A stretch of 55,550 nt of DNA from Bacteroidales bacterium (GTDB lineage: Bacteria; Bacteroidota; Bacteroidia; Bacteroidales; UBA4417): contig JADJGZ010000030.1 in NCBI GenBank assembly GCA_016707785.1, positions 1 through 55,550 on the forward strand, written 5' to 3'. The notes beneath the pieces are model-generated. The model was not told where the DNA came from. It made no database searches and was given only the letters and a program-made list of their open reading frames with translations. The translations under genes were made by a program, and so were the position numbers. Of this stretch, positions 39,973 through 49,215 are shown piece after piece (the first letter of the stretch is position 1; each line of letters opens with the position of its first letter).

Positions 39973-40635
39973 ATGGCGGCTACTCAGCTGATTGACACTT
40001 ACAGGCACCAGGGCTTAAGGCAAAAACTCACTGCATTGCTTCGACAAAAAGGGATTAAGGACGAAAACGTACTTAAAGCCATTAACACTATCCCCAGACA
40101 TTATTTTTTTGATTCTTCTTTTCTTGAATATGCCTATGAGGATAAGGCATTTCCCATTGGATCAGGCCAGACAATTTCTCAGCCTTACACTGTTGCATTT
40201 CAGAGTGAGTTATTGCAGGTCAAGCCAACAATGAGGATACTGGAGATAGGCACCGGATCGGGTTATCAGTCATGTATTCTTGCAGAGATGGGGGCCAAGG
40301 TTTACACTATTGAACGACAAAAACTGCTTTACGATAAAACGAAATTGCTGTTACCTAAGATGCATTTTCGGATCAGGCCCTTTTTCGGGGATGGATATAA
40401 GGGTTTACCGGCCCATGCTCCATTCGACAGGATACTGATTACTGCTGCAGCTCCTTCAATTCCGGAAGCACTCATTGCTCAGCTTAAGGTTGGAGGCATT
40501 ATGGTAGTCCCGGTAGGTGATGATACCCAGATTATGCACCGACTTATCAGGATTAGTGAGAAAGAGGTGATCTCTGAACAGCATGGAAATTTCAGGTTTG
40601 TTCCGATGTTAAACGATAGGGCAAACGATATCTGA
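39973..40635 (+). CDS. pcm: Protein-L-isoaspartate O-methyltransferase
   Basis: Repairs isoaspartyl residues in damaged proteins by methylation with S-adenosylmethionine. Family markers: IPRHYFFDSSFLEYAYEDKAFPIGSGQTISQPYTVAF, SAM motif I LEIGTGSGYQSCILAEMGAKVYTIE, motif II-like FFGDGYKGLPAHAPFDRILITAA, and a C-terminal LKVGGIMVVPVGD. 220 residues, normal. It is divergent from rho, with the inverted repeat field between them and its own promoter. Confidence 0.96.
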   Translation: MAATQLIDTYRHQGLRQKLTALLRQKGIKDENVLKAINTIPRHYFFDSSFLEYAYEDKAFPIGSGQTISQPYTVAFQSELLQVKPTMRILEIGTGSGYQSCILAEMGAKVYTIERQKLLYDKTKLLLPKMHFRIRPFFGDGYKGLPAHAPFDRILITAAAPSIPEALIAQLKVGGIMVVPVGDDTQIMHRLIRISEKEVISEQHGNFRFVPMLNDRANDI

Positions 40636-40698
40636 TAAGATTCAAAGTCTGTAACTGCCTAAGAAGTTTGCCATAAAAATTTAACCAGCCAGCAATAA

Positions 40699-41478
40699 TT
40701 ATTGAATCCAGCGGACTTTAATACTCTTCATAATTTGTTTAGCTGTTGTCAGGGTAGAAATATCCTTTGTTAATGAACCATCTTTCCCTGCATAATGCCC
40801 ATGCCCAACAGGGGTTAGTTCTACCCATTCACCGGAAGTTGATGGGTTCAGCTTCGCGGAATACACCAATGAGGGCTGGCAGGAGGTTTTATAATCCTTA
40901 TCATCAGGATATAACCCATTTGTCCAATACTCATTCCAATCCCAGGTTTGATTGACTTCAAGCAAGAGAATCACTTCCCCCGGTAGCAATTGATCCGAAC
41001 GTGACTGTAAGTTAAAACTTCCTTTAGGTGTTGCACCAGAGTATGCATCAGGAACAGGATTTTCCGGCGATGGGGTAAATAAACCATCTGTGGCTTTTAC
41101 CCCTCTTTTATGAGACCAATAGGGTAATGCAGCCGGGCGCCTGACCTCTCCCGGTTTCCAGGTACCCTCTGATTTATCTCCATAGGTAAAAACACCCTGG
41201 CCTATTGCCCGGGTGACAAAAAGGGTTTGAACATATTTTCCATCAGTATCTTCAAGCCAGATAGCAAAAGTCGGATGGTTATGGGATTTCCCCCTGAAAA
41301 CTTCAATCTCAATTTTCTGCCCTGTACCAGCAATGTTGCTGGTAATTTTTTCAGGAACATCAGTGGCTGATTTCCGACTATTTTTTCCTTCACCTGATGA
41401 AGTACAGGCATTAAATGCAGGGATAAGTGAAATCAGCAATAATGCTAAACTTATGGATTTATAAGTGGATGTTATCAT
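40699..41478 (-). CDS. DUF2271-like lipoprotein
   Basis: Lipoprotein signal peptide (MITSTYKSISLALLLISLIPAFNAC). The main domain has PTFAIWLEDTDGKYVQTLFVTR, LPYWSHKRG..., DAYSGATPKGSFNL and a run VNQTWDWNEYWTNGLYPDDKDYKTSCQPSLVYSAKL. The 'p..aiWleD..G..v.TL.v' opening followed by ..W...R..LPyW resembles DUF2271, a family of periplasmic proteins of unknown function; DUF2271 is usually shorter, so the call is tentative. It ends at 40699 and is followed by pcm on the other strand. The upstream neighbour is a TonB receptor 26 bp away, so it is likely the second gene of that unit. Confidence 0.6.
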   Translation of the reverse strand: MITSTYKSISLALLLISLIPAFNACTSSGEGKNSRKSATDVPEKITSNIAGTGQKIEIEVFRGKSHNHPTFAIWLEDTDGKYVQTLFVTRAIGQGVFTYGDKSEGTWKPGEVRRPAALPYWSHKRGVKATDGLFTPSPENPVPDAYSGATPKGSFNLQSRSDQLLPGEVILLLEVNQTWDWNEYWTNGLYPDDKDYKTSCQPSLVYSAKLNPSTSGEWVELTPVGHGHYAGKDGSLTKDISTLTTAKQIMKSIKVRWIQ

Positions 41479-41504
41479 TTCCTTATGCTTTGGATTTCTG
41501 ATTG

Positions 41505-43904
41505 TTATATTTCAACAATTATTCCTATTGCAGGTAAAACAGTACCTGATTCATTCTGAAGGTATTTCAACTGATACCTGGATGGGTCTTCAGGATCTGT
41601 CAGGGGGATTCCACTGGCATCACGCACCTGCACAAGGTTTGGAGCACCTTCTGATTTAAAGTTATAAAGATTCTGAATATCCAGGTATATGTTAAGTGAC
41701 CACTTTTTAAAGAAAAACTCCTTATCTACCCGAAGGTCCAATTGATGAAATCCTGAAAGCCTTTGAGTATTATATTGCTGATAATCAAAGTATCCCTGGC
41801 CCTGGACATTCCAGGCACTAATAAGTGAGGAACGATCGAGATCATATGGTGTATAAGGGGCTCCGCCAACGAACCTCCACTTCATTCCTATTTCCCAGTT
41901 TTTACCAAGATTGGCAAATCCTGTAACGTTAATAATGTGACGATTATCCCAGGCACTCGGAATGTACTCTCCTTTACTATTTTCTGAGGAAGAGCGCACC
42001 AGGGTATATGAAACGGTAAGATCTACATTTTTCATGATCTTATCTTTATAATAAACCTCGAGTCCATAGGCTTTACCTTTTACTGAAGAAGTAACCTCCT
42101 CATTTCCATAAACCCCAAAATCAGCAGGTTTACTTGCTATTGAAACCGAATCCTTCACAGAGAAAGGATAGTTTGAATACCATTTATAAAACCCTTCAAA
42201 GGTGAGTTTTGAAACAGGATTCCTCTGATATTCAATCCCAGCAACCAGGTGATCAGCCTGAATGTAAGTGATGCCATTGGCTTTATTCAGAAGTTTACCA
42301 TCGGATGCCCTAAATCCCAGCATTGTATAAGAAGGAAGCTGGAAATACCGGCCAGCATTGAAATTCATCCTGAACTTCTCTGTAATAGAGTAAGAAGCTG
42401 AGAACCGCGGTGAAAACTGATCAAGCGGGTTCATCATCTGATCAGAATAGGTAGAAGCATCCAATCTCACACCTAATGAAAGATTGAGCCGCTCACCGAA
42501 ATAACCCCTGCTAACTTGTGAAAAGAGATTCCACTTTAAGAAGTCCAGTTCTGAATTGTAACGGATAGAAGTGATGGTATCAGAGGCCATTGGAATGAAG
42601 ACCCTCTGAAACGTATTATTATTATATTTTGCCTGCTCTATTCCACCACCGATTGTGACTTTGTAGCCATTCTTCCGAATAATATCCTCATACCTGGCTT
42701 TATTTTCTATTTCCTGGGAAGTATATTGAAGATTCAACTTATCAGGATTGTCATCTTCGTTGGATTCATATTTGAAAGCTTCATTATTCAGCATATTTCG
42801 ACTTAATACAAAAGTGCCATATGAATTTTTCCTGTAATGGCGATACACCGCTCCAATGGCATAATTCCACTGATTGTTTACTGGCAGGTAATCTAAAATA
42901 AATTGCTGATCTTCTGTTGGTTCCTTGATCCCCATATTCAATTTAAGCTTATCCAGGGCTCCAATACTGATGATAGTCAGTTCATTTTTCTGGTTGAACT
43001 TTGTTTTAACTTTCACCTGGTAATCATTGAAAGTAGGAAGGAAAGGCAATCCTATGGCGCTGAACAGAAATTGAAGATATGAACGTCTGACAGATAAAAG
43101 AAAGCTTGTTTTTTCAGTGAGCGGGCCATTGGCACTCAGGGCAGCCTCACTGGCACCTAATGTTGCCCGGTAAACAACCTTATCAGGATTACCGTCGATG
43201 AGTTTCATATCCAACACCGAACTGAGCGCATTCCCCCTGCTTGCCGGGAAAGCACCGGTATAAAGATCCACTTCCCTGAGAAAATCTGTATTAATGATTC
43301 CAACAGGGCCACCCGATGCGCCTTGTGTGGCAAAATGGTTCAAATTAGGAATTTCTATCCCATCCAGTAGGAATTTATTCTCAGAAGGCCCGCCACCCCT
43401 GACAATGATATCATTTCGGAAAGACACTGAAGATGCAACACCAGGTAAGGATTGAATTACTTTAGAAATGTCACGGTTAGCTCCCGGGCTCTTTTCAATC
43501 TCAGATATTCCCAACGATTTCAGAGAAACCGGGCTTTCTTCTACCCTTTTGAATACAGATGCCTTGATCTCAACTTTACTCAATTGTATTGGTTTCTCAA
43601 GCATCGGAATATCAATGAAGACCGTTTTGGCATTGGTGATAAGAATCTCCTCAGTAGTAACATTCTCAAATCCAACTGCTGTTGATGTCAATTTTATATA
43701 CCCTGGATTTAACCCGGTGAAAAGGAAATTACCATCCATATCACTCACCGAACCAATGGTTGTACCGGCAATGATGATATTGGTGAAGGGTAAAGGTTCA
43801 TTATTCTTGACATTGAACACCCGGCCTTTGAGTGTCCCATTCTGCGCAACTCCCTGCACCAGGCTTAAGATGAGTAGAAACGACAAAAGAAATGTAATTC
43901 TCAT
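41505..43904 (-). CDS. TonB-dependent receptor with carboxypeptidase-like N-terminal domain
   Basis: 799 residues. Signal peptide (MRITFLLSFLLILSLVQGVAQ), carboxypeptidase-like regulatory domain (LKGRVFNVKNNEPLPFTNIIIAGTTIGSVSDMDGNFLFTGL), plug (VIQSLPGVASSVSFRNDIIVRGGGPSENKFLLDGIEIPNLNHF), then a long barrel ending in an aromatic final strand region (..LPAIGIIVEI). It lacks the STN domain of the first receptor and has no SusD-like partner; instead a DUF2271-like lipoprotein follows after 26 bp. It should import a substrate or act as a surface receptor; the ligand is unknown. Confidence 0.92.
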   Translation of the reverse strand: MRITFLLSFLLILSLVQGVAQNGTLKGRVFNVKNNEPLPFTNIIIAGTTIGSVSDMDGNFLFTGLNPGYIKLTSTAVGFENVTTEEILITNAKTVFIDIPMLEKPIQLSKVEIKASVFKRVEESPVSLKSLGISEIEKSPGANRDISKVIQSLPGVASSVSFRNDIIVRGGGPSENKFLLDGIEIPNLNHFATQGASGGPVGIINTDFLREVDLYTGAFPASRGNALSSVLDMKLIDGNPDKVVYRATLGASEAALSANGPLTEKTSFLLSVRRSYLQFLFSAIGLPFLPTFNDYQVKVKTKFNQKNELTIISIGALDKLKLNMGIKEPTEDQQFILDYLPVNNQWNYAIGAVYRHYRKNSYGTFVLSRNMLNNEAFKYESNEDDNPDKLNLQYTSQEIENKARYEDIIRKNGYKVTIGGGIEQAKYNNNTFQRVFIPMASDTITSIRYNSELDFLKWNLFSQVSRGYFGERLNLSLGVRLDASTYSDQMMNPLDQFSPRFSASYSITEKFRMNFNAGRYFQLPSYTMLGFRASDGKLLNKANGITYIQADHLVAGIEYQRNPVSKLTFEGFYKWYSNYPFSVKDSVSIASKPADFGVYGNEEVTSSVKGKAYGLEVYYKDKIMKNVDLTVSYTLVRSSSENSKGEYIPSAWDNRHIINVTGFANLGKNWEIGMKWRFVGGAPYTPYDLDRSSLISAWNVQGQGYFDYQQYNTQRLSGFHQLDLRVDKEFFFKKWSLNIYLDIQNLYNFKSEGAPNLVQVRDASGIPLTDPEDPSRYQLKYLQNESGTVLPAIGIIVEI

Positions 43905-44105
43905 GAATAAATTTTGTTTAATGTTTTTGTCAAATACTTATACAATAGTTAAACAGCAAAAATTAGAAATGGTTTTACAAATTTGAAAAAAAAGCAAAAT
44001 AAAAAACAAAAGCAGACAAATTGCATCCAGGAGAATTCCGGATCGTACATTCTGTTGAATTATTCTTATAAGGAAGTAAAAAGCTTAAGAAAAGCCAGCG
44101 AATAC

Positions 44106-44819
44106 CTATTGTTTAACATTCATCTGCACCTGCACCTGCGTAGCAATACTATCCTGCACCACAACAGGTTTAAGATCAGGTGCAGCAAAAGTACCGGATC
44201 CATACCACCCTAAGAAGTCACCGGAACTGATGGTAATACTGTTATCCATATCTTTCCATACATCAAGGTAATATACACCGGGGGTAACCGCAGGGAAACG
44301 GAAACTTACAATGGATCCGAAACCAAAAACATTGACGCTATCTGACGATATACCGGCTGCCCTGTTAGCCAGAGAAGTAAACAGCCTAACCCTGGCTTCT
44401 GAGAGGTCCTGGTTGATCCCTGCAGGGAAACTGGCAGTTCCTGTTATTTCTGTCTTACCGGAAGGAAGGACAAAAATACTGACACTGTCAATGGTTTGAT
44501 TTCCTGAAGGATCGGTAACCCTGACAATAGCGTTGTATTTTCCACCATTTAAAGGTGCCAGCCAATAAACTGAATCCCCATAACCTGTTATCACACCTCC
44601 GGTAGTTGTGAAAGAGTAAACCAACTCGTCACCATCTTCATCATAAGCATTGGTAACAACAAGGGCAATACCTCCTGAAGTGATGGTATCCGGGGTTACT
44701 TTTACCCAATCAATTACAGGGATGGTTTCCACCTCCTCTTTACAACCAGAAAATGAAAAAACTGAAATTAAAACCAGACTGGCGATGGCTATTATTGTAG
44801 TATTAAGGAAGTGTTTCAT
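44106..44819 (-). CDS. Lipoprotein with Ig/PKD-like domain
   Basis: From ATG 44819 (MKHFLNTTIIAIASLVLISVFSFSGC, lipobox FSGC). After Cys, a beta-sandwich region (IDWVKVTPDTITSGGIALVVTNAYDEDGDELVYSFTTTGGVIT...NAIVRVTDPSGNQTIDSVSIFV), as in PKD/cadherin-like repeats, is followed by a second domain (GTASFPAGINQDLSEARVRLF...PAVTPGVYYLDVWKDMDNS), of carboxypeptidase-regulatory/Cna-B-like type. Surface or periplasmic lipoprotein of unknown role. It stands upstream of the TonB receptor by about 200 bp, on the same strand. Confidence 0.7.
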   Translation of the reverse strand: MKHFLNTTIIAIASLVLISVFSFSGCKEEVETIPVIDWVKVTPDTITSGGIALVVTNAYDEDGDELVYSFTTTGGVITGYGDSVYWLAPLNGGKYNAIVRVTDPSGNQTIDSVSIFVLPSGKTEITGTASFPAGINQDLSEARVRLFTSLANRAAGISSDSVNVFGFGSIVSFRFPAVTPGVYYLDVWKDMDNSITISSGDFLGWYGSGTFAAPDLKPVVVQDSIATQVQVQMNVKQ

Positions 44820-44896
44820 AAGTATCCTGATTAGCAATGCAAAGTAATTAAAAATAGTGCTAAGGGCAGAGTTAAATCTGATAAATTTTATTGTTA

Positions 44897-45847
44897 TTAA
44901 TCTTTAATGGTTGCCCTTGATGAAATTGCGCTCAACATATAAATAAGATTTTTATCCTGACCATCTTCCCCTTCCAGCCATTCGATCTGTATACCATTCT
45001 TTTCCATCCTGCGAAACCATGTCATCTGGCGTTTGGCAAACTGGTGGATGGCTGTACGAAGCAGGCCTGACATCTGCTCAAAATCCAGTTCACCCTGGAT
45101 AAACCTTGTAATATAGTTATACTCCAAACCGTAGTTTTTGAGCATCATTGGGTCCACACCTTTTTCCAGAAGTCCTTTGACTTCTTCAATCATACCATTT
45201 TCAAGCCTGCTTTTCAACCGCAAACTAATCCTCTCACGAATAATCTTTCGGTCGAAACGTAGCCCGAATACCAGGGAATCGGAAAAATCAAACTTTTTCA
45301 CCGCAGGCCCGGATTTGCCATAGGTTTCAATTTCAAGGGCCCTGATCATCCTTGCCCGGTCCAATACATCTGTTGTGTTATGCAATTTCCTTTTCTGTGA
45401 AAGCAAACCAATGATTTCAGCATCTGACAGCTCATCCATACGATTGCGAAATTCTTGATTCATAGGCACTTCCGAGAAAGTATAGCCTTTGATAAGTGCT
45501 TCCAGGTACAAACCTGTACCACCACACACGATAGGAATTTTGTTTTTTTGGACTATGGTTTCATAAGCCGAATCAAATTCCCTGAGAAATGTGAATACGC
45601 TGTACTCAGTTCCCGGATCCGCCACATCAATCAGGTGAGCTTTTATTTTTTTTCCTTTAACTATATAGTCTGACCAATCTTTTCCTGTTCCTATATCCAT
45701 TCCTCTGAAGACCTGGCGTGAATCGGCACTGATCACTTCCCCGTCCAGGTTATGTGCAAGCCTGGCAGCAAGAAGGGTTTTACCTACCGCAGTTGGACCC
45801 AATAGAATGATCAACGGTTTCTTAGGTTTAAGCATGGTTGAATACAT
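44897..45847 (-). CDS. miaA: tRNA dimethylallyltransferase MiaA
   Basis: Adds the isopentenyl group to A37 of tRNAs reading UNN codons. P-loop GPTAVGKT at residues 17-24, ISADSRQVFRGMDIGTGKDWSD, VCGGTGLYLEALIKGYTF (a family signature), and a C-terminal AKRQMTWFRRM with the tRNA-binding region. 316 residues, normal. ATG 45835 (MLKPKKPLIILLGP) is an equally good start; the annotated one adds four residues. It is followed by the lipoprotein gene after a 59-bp gap; the two are probably unrelated. Confidence 0.95.
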   Translation of the reverse strand: MYSTMLKPKKPLIILLGPTAVGKTLLAARLAHNLDGEVISADSRQVFRGMDIGTGKDWSDYIVKGKKIKAHLIDVADPGTEYSVFTFLREFDSAYETIVQKNKIPIVCGGTGLYLEALIKGYTFSEVPMNQEFRNRMDELSDAEIIGLLSQKRKLHNTTDVLDRARMIRALEIETYGKSGPAVKKFDFSDSLVFGLRFDRKIIRERISLRLKSRLENGMIEEVKGLLEKGVDPMMLKNYGLEYNYITRFIQGELDFEQMSGLLRTAIHQFAKRQMTWFRRMEKNGIQIEWLEGEDGQDKNLIYMLSAISSRATIKD

Positions 45848-46007
45848 TTATTAGAAGACGTTCACAAGAATCAAAACAGCTGTAAGTTATTTTAGTTTGT
45901 ATGAAAAAAAGAAAGCAAAACCAGCTTTAAAGAATTCGATTATACAACTATTCTAGTATTCATTCAACATCAAAAAGCCATATTTCACTAACGCAAAATT
46001 CAGGTTT

Positions 46008-47243
46008 CTATTTTTTCAGCTTCGGGTATGCATCCCAATGTTTCTTTCTGTAATAGGTTTCAGCATCGGCAAGGTAATTCCTGATCCTGTTGATTTCTGG
46101 GATTGATGACTCAATAAATGAAAATTCTGATGGGATTTCAAATTCTGCATCCGTTTTCGTATCAACCTTTAAGCGTTCCAGTAATTCAATTAATGATTTC
46201 TCTCCGTTCAATGGTTCATGGGAGTCCTGCTCTTTTAGATACTGCAATATACGAAGCCCATCCAGTTTTTCATGGCAGGCCCTGGTAAACTGTTCCCTGG
46301 TCCTGGAGTTTCTCCGAAGGGCATCCCATGGCAATTCACCTTGACGTAAAAGCAGAAAGTCATCAAGAGGGGTTTCAACATCACTCTCGTATAACCTTGC
46401 AAATAGCTTACATGTTTCATCAATCGCCATAAATAACTTCATATTGTAGATTGGATAGCTGCTCCAATCCCCACTCATCCCTTTGATTAGTGCAGGCCCT
46501 GTTCCAAAATAAACCCTTTCCGATAACCTGGCAGCAGGTAGTACCTTTTCTTCATTCCAATGCAGAATAGCTCCGGCTTTCACTAGTTTTTGAAGAAAAT
46601 AAAAATCCTCTCCACTCATTTTTGGTGTCATTCCACCGATTTTTCGGTATGCCCATACCGGTAAAGCGATGGCAGAACCCAGGGCCGTAAAGCAATAAGG
46701 ATTGTTTATTCTCCATAGGTTCACGGCATAGGACCGCATATAAATCTCATATCGTAACATTGCCCTGTCCAGTTTCGAATCACCGGTTAAGGGGTGATAA
46801 TAGGGAATGGAAAGCGCATTAATGCCTGGATTCAATGTAAAATTCGTCAGAATAGTTTCTAAGTACCTGCATCCAAATACAGTATCTGCATCCATACTGA
46901 GAATGATATCCTCTGGTTCTGATTCACCAGAAATCAGGTCCATCAATGTCTTCCGCGCCCAGCCTATTCCATGTTTTTTGCCTTTCCAACCAGATCCGGG
47001 TGAAGAATAATCCAATAAAATAATACGTGGATCATTTAACGATGACAAGTAATTAAGAGTATCCCGGTTACTTTCGCAAACTCGCCTATGCGCGGAATCG
47101 TCCCACCATTCATCCGGTTGATTTACACATATATAAAGATTGTAGTCTGTAAAAGTCTGTTTATGAAGGGCATCCATCAATAAAGGCAATGTATTCCACT
47201 CATCCAGAACAGGTAAAGCTATATGTAGTCTGGATTTTTTCAT
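46008..47243 (-). CDS. Glycosyltransferase family 2
   Basis: 411 residues, GT-A fold: LHIALPVLDEWNTLPLLMDALHKQTFTDYNLYICVNQPDEW, then IILSMDADTVFGCRYLETI (the DxD-type sugar-nucleotide/metal site, Asp-Ala-Asp), a conserved CFTALGSAIALPVWAYRKIGGMTPKMSGEDFYFLQKL with the acidic ED motif, and a helical C-terminus. No membrane segments, so a soluble or peripheral enzyme. The acceptor is unknown. No other envelope-sugar genes are nearby. Confidence 0.85.
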   Translation of the reverse strand: MKKSRLHIALPVLDEWNTLPLLMDALHKQTFTDYNLYICVNQPDEWWDDSAHRRVCESNRDTLNYLSSLNDPRIILLDYSSPGSGWKGKKHGIGWARKTLMDLISGESEPEDIILSMDADTVFGCRYLETILTNFTLNPGINALSIPYYHPLTGDSKLDRAMLRYEIYMRSYAVNLWRINNPYCFTALGSAIALPVWAYRKIGGMTPKMSGEDFYFLQKLVKAGAILHWNEEKVLPAARLSERVYFGTGPALIKGMSGDWSSYPIYNMKLFMAIDETCKLFARLYESDVETPLDDFLLLRQGELPWDALRRNSRTREQFTRACHEKLDGLRILQYLKEQDSHEPLNGEKSLIELLERLKVDTKTDAEFEIPSEFSFIESSIPEINRIRNYLADAETYYRKKHWDAYPKLKK

Positions 47244-47275
47244 TTACAACTTTCAAATACATGCAAAAAATTAAA

Positions 47276-47283
47276 TATCTTTG
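47276..47283 (+). promoter_or_regulatory. Candidate -7 box of the aromatic amino acid hydroxylase gene
   Basis: TATCTTTG matches TAnnTTTG; a TTTC lies about 21 nt upstream, so the -33 element is imperfect. 63 bp before the start codon. Confidence 0.4.
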
Positions 47284-47346
47284 GATTTAGGTCCGTGAAT
47301 TGAACTTCAAAAGTAAATCATTTGTTTATATAGAAAAGCCCTCTGG

Positions 47347-49128
47347 ATGGAATCAAACGAAGTACTTGACAGCTTGCCCCGCCATCTGCTGAGCCTGGTG
47401 ATTGAGCAGCCTTACAATGATTACACTGCCCAGGACCATGCAGTATGGCGTTATGTTATGAGGCAGAATGTCAGGTATTTGCCTCATGTTGCCCATTCAT
47501 CCTATCTGGATGGACTGAGAAAGACAGGCATCAGCATTGATTACATTCCACACATGTATGGGATGAATCGCATACTTAAAGAGATTGGCTGGGCTGCTGT
47601 TGCAGTGGATGGCTTTATCCCTCCGGCAGCATTCATGGAATTCCAGGCCTATAATGTACTTGTTATCGCAGCTGATATCAGGCCTGTGGACCAGGTTTCC
47701 TATACTCCTGCTCCTGATATCATTCATGAAGCAGCAGGTCATGCACCCATCATTGCTGATTCTCAATATGCTTCTTACCTCAGGGAATTTGGTAAAACCG
47801 GTGCCAAAGCTTTTGCATCCAGGTATGATGACCAGATTTATGAGGCTATCCGACATTTATCCATTCTAAAAGCTGACCCATATTCAAGTTCTGACAATAT
47901 TGAGCAGGCAGAGAAAGAATTGGAAATACTAAGTCAGGCATCTTCAGGCCCTTCTGAAATGGCTTTGTTGAGAAATCTCCACTGGTGGACTGTGGAATAT
48001 GGGCTCATTGGGGAGATGAACAATCCCAAAATATATGGAGCCGGCCTGTTATCCTCTATTGGTGAAAGTTATAGTTGCTTGCAGGATAATGTTAAAAAAA
48101 TCCCATACAGTATCGAAGCCAAAGATGTAAATTTTGATATCACCACCCGTCAGCCGCAACTTTTTGTAACCCCGGATTTCGATGAATTGAATAAGGTGCT
48201 TGAGACCTATGCTTCTACCATGTCCGCCAGGAAAGGTGGGCTTGCGGGAGTAAGGAAAGCCATCAATTCAGGGAATCTCAGTACTGTGAATTATACCTCT
48301 GGAATTCAGATTTCAGGCATCCTGGAAAAAGTGATTGAATTTGATAATCAGCCAGCTTACCTTTCGTTTTTGGGTCCGACAATGCTGTCATATGCTGACA
48401 AGATGATTTCCGGACAGGGAAAGGAATATCATGCCCATGGATTTGGCTCACCAGTTGGTTTTCTTAAAGGAGTTGCTACTCCACTGGAGTTCATCGGGGA
48501 TACTGAATTCGAAAGAATGGGTATTAGTGAAGGAAAGCGAGGCCGTTTAGATTTTGAGAGCGGGGTTAGCGTAGAAGGCACTTTGCGTTCGAAATTAGTC
48601 CAAAAGGGCAAAACCATATTGCTTACATTCGTTGAGTGTACTGTCAGATATGAGGATCAGGTACTATTCGAACCCGGCTGGGGACCGTATGACATGACCG
48701 TTGGCGCCGGAATTGCAAATTGTTATCCAGGTGTTGCCGATCCCGGATCCTATGATTTTGAGTTCCCAGTGCCTGTTGAGAAAACGCACAAACTGATCCA
48801 TACACAGGAAGCAAAAAGCCTTCATCAGCATTATCATACCATACAACAGCTAAGGGAACAGGGTGGGGATATAAACCAGGTTCAAAGCATTTTTGAAGAG
48901 CTGGTGGATCAATACCCAAAGGATTGGTTGCTCCCCCTGGAAATCCATGAACTTATTGAGAATGTAGAGGATAAAAAGCAACTTTGTGAAGAAATACTCA
49001 GACACCTCAAGCGGAATGCCATTGAAGATAAATCTCTGTTAAAACTAATCCAGGATGGACTGGCAGTGAATATGAGTTCACAGAAAGAACTCGACCGGAA
49101 TCAGAATGAGGTGATGGCTCAGATTTGA
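47347..49128 (+). CDS. Aromatic amino acid hydroxylase (phenylalanine/tyrosine 4-monooxygenase family), extended form
   Basis: Iron- and pterin-dependent hydroxylase, expected to convert Phe to Tyr. The iron ligands are His127 and His132 in IIHEAAGHAP and Glu217 in HWWTVEYGLIG; PYNDYTAQDHAVWRYVMRQ is the usual family opening. The catalytic domain ends near residue 265; the remaining ~330 residues are an extension with no recognised domain except a short mixed region (TFVECTVRYEDQVLFEPGWGPYDMTVGAGIANC) and helical C-terminus. Typical bacterial enzymes have 260-300 residues, so this is the long form seen in Bacteroidota. It converges with the tyrosine-degradation genes at 49.1-54 kb; together they make a full Phe/Tyr catabolic route. 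Confidence 0.93.
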   Translation: MESNEVLDSLPRHLLSLVIEQPYNDYTAQDHAVWRYVMRQNVRYLPHVAHSSYLDGLRKTGISIDYIPHMYGMNRILKEIGWAAVAVDGFIPPAAFMEFQAYNVLVIAADIRPVDQVSYTPAPDIIHEAAGHAPIIADSQYASYLREFGKTGAKAFASRYDDQIYEAIRHLSILKADPYSSSDNIEQAEKELEILSQASSGPSEMALLRNLHWWTVEYGLIGEMNNPKIYGAGLLSSIGESYSCLQDNVKKIPYSIEAKDVNFDITTRQPQLFVTPDFDELNKVLETYASTMSARKGGLAGVRKAINSGNLSTVNYTSGIQISGILEKVIEFDNQPAYLSFLGPTMLSYADKMISGQGKEYHAHGFGSPVGFLKGVATPLEFIGDTEFERMGISEGKRGRLDFESGVSVEGTLRSKLVQKGKTILLTFVECTVRYEDQVLFEPGWGPYDMTVGAGIANCYPGVADPGSYDFEFPVPVEKTHKLIHTQEAKSLHQHYHTIQQLREQGGDINQVQSIFEELVDQYPKDWLLPLEIHELIENVEDKKQLCEEILRHLKRNAIEDKSLLKLIQDGLAVNMSSQKELDRNQNEVMAQI

Positions 49129-49215
49129 TAGGATGGTCAACCCAGCCTGCTGGCTGCTAATAGAAGTTTCAAAGCTTCCTGAATTTCATTTCGCGCAATC
49201 AGTTCATGGGCCATT

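Noticed and set aside
47497..47856. 119-residue open frame opposite the aromatic amino acid hydroxylase
   Set aside because: Antisense shadow of a strongly conserved gene; composition and lack of any family resemblance argue against it.
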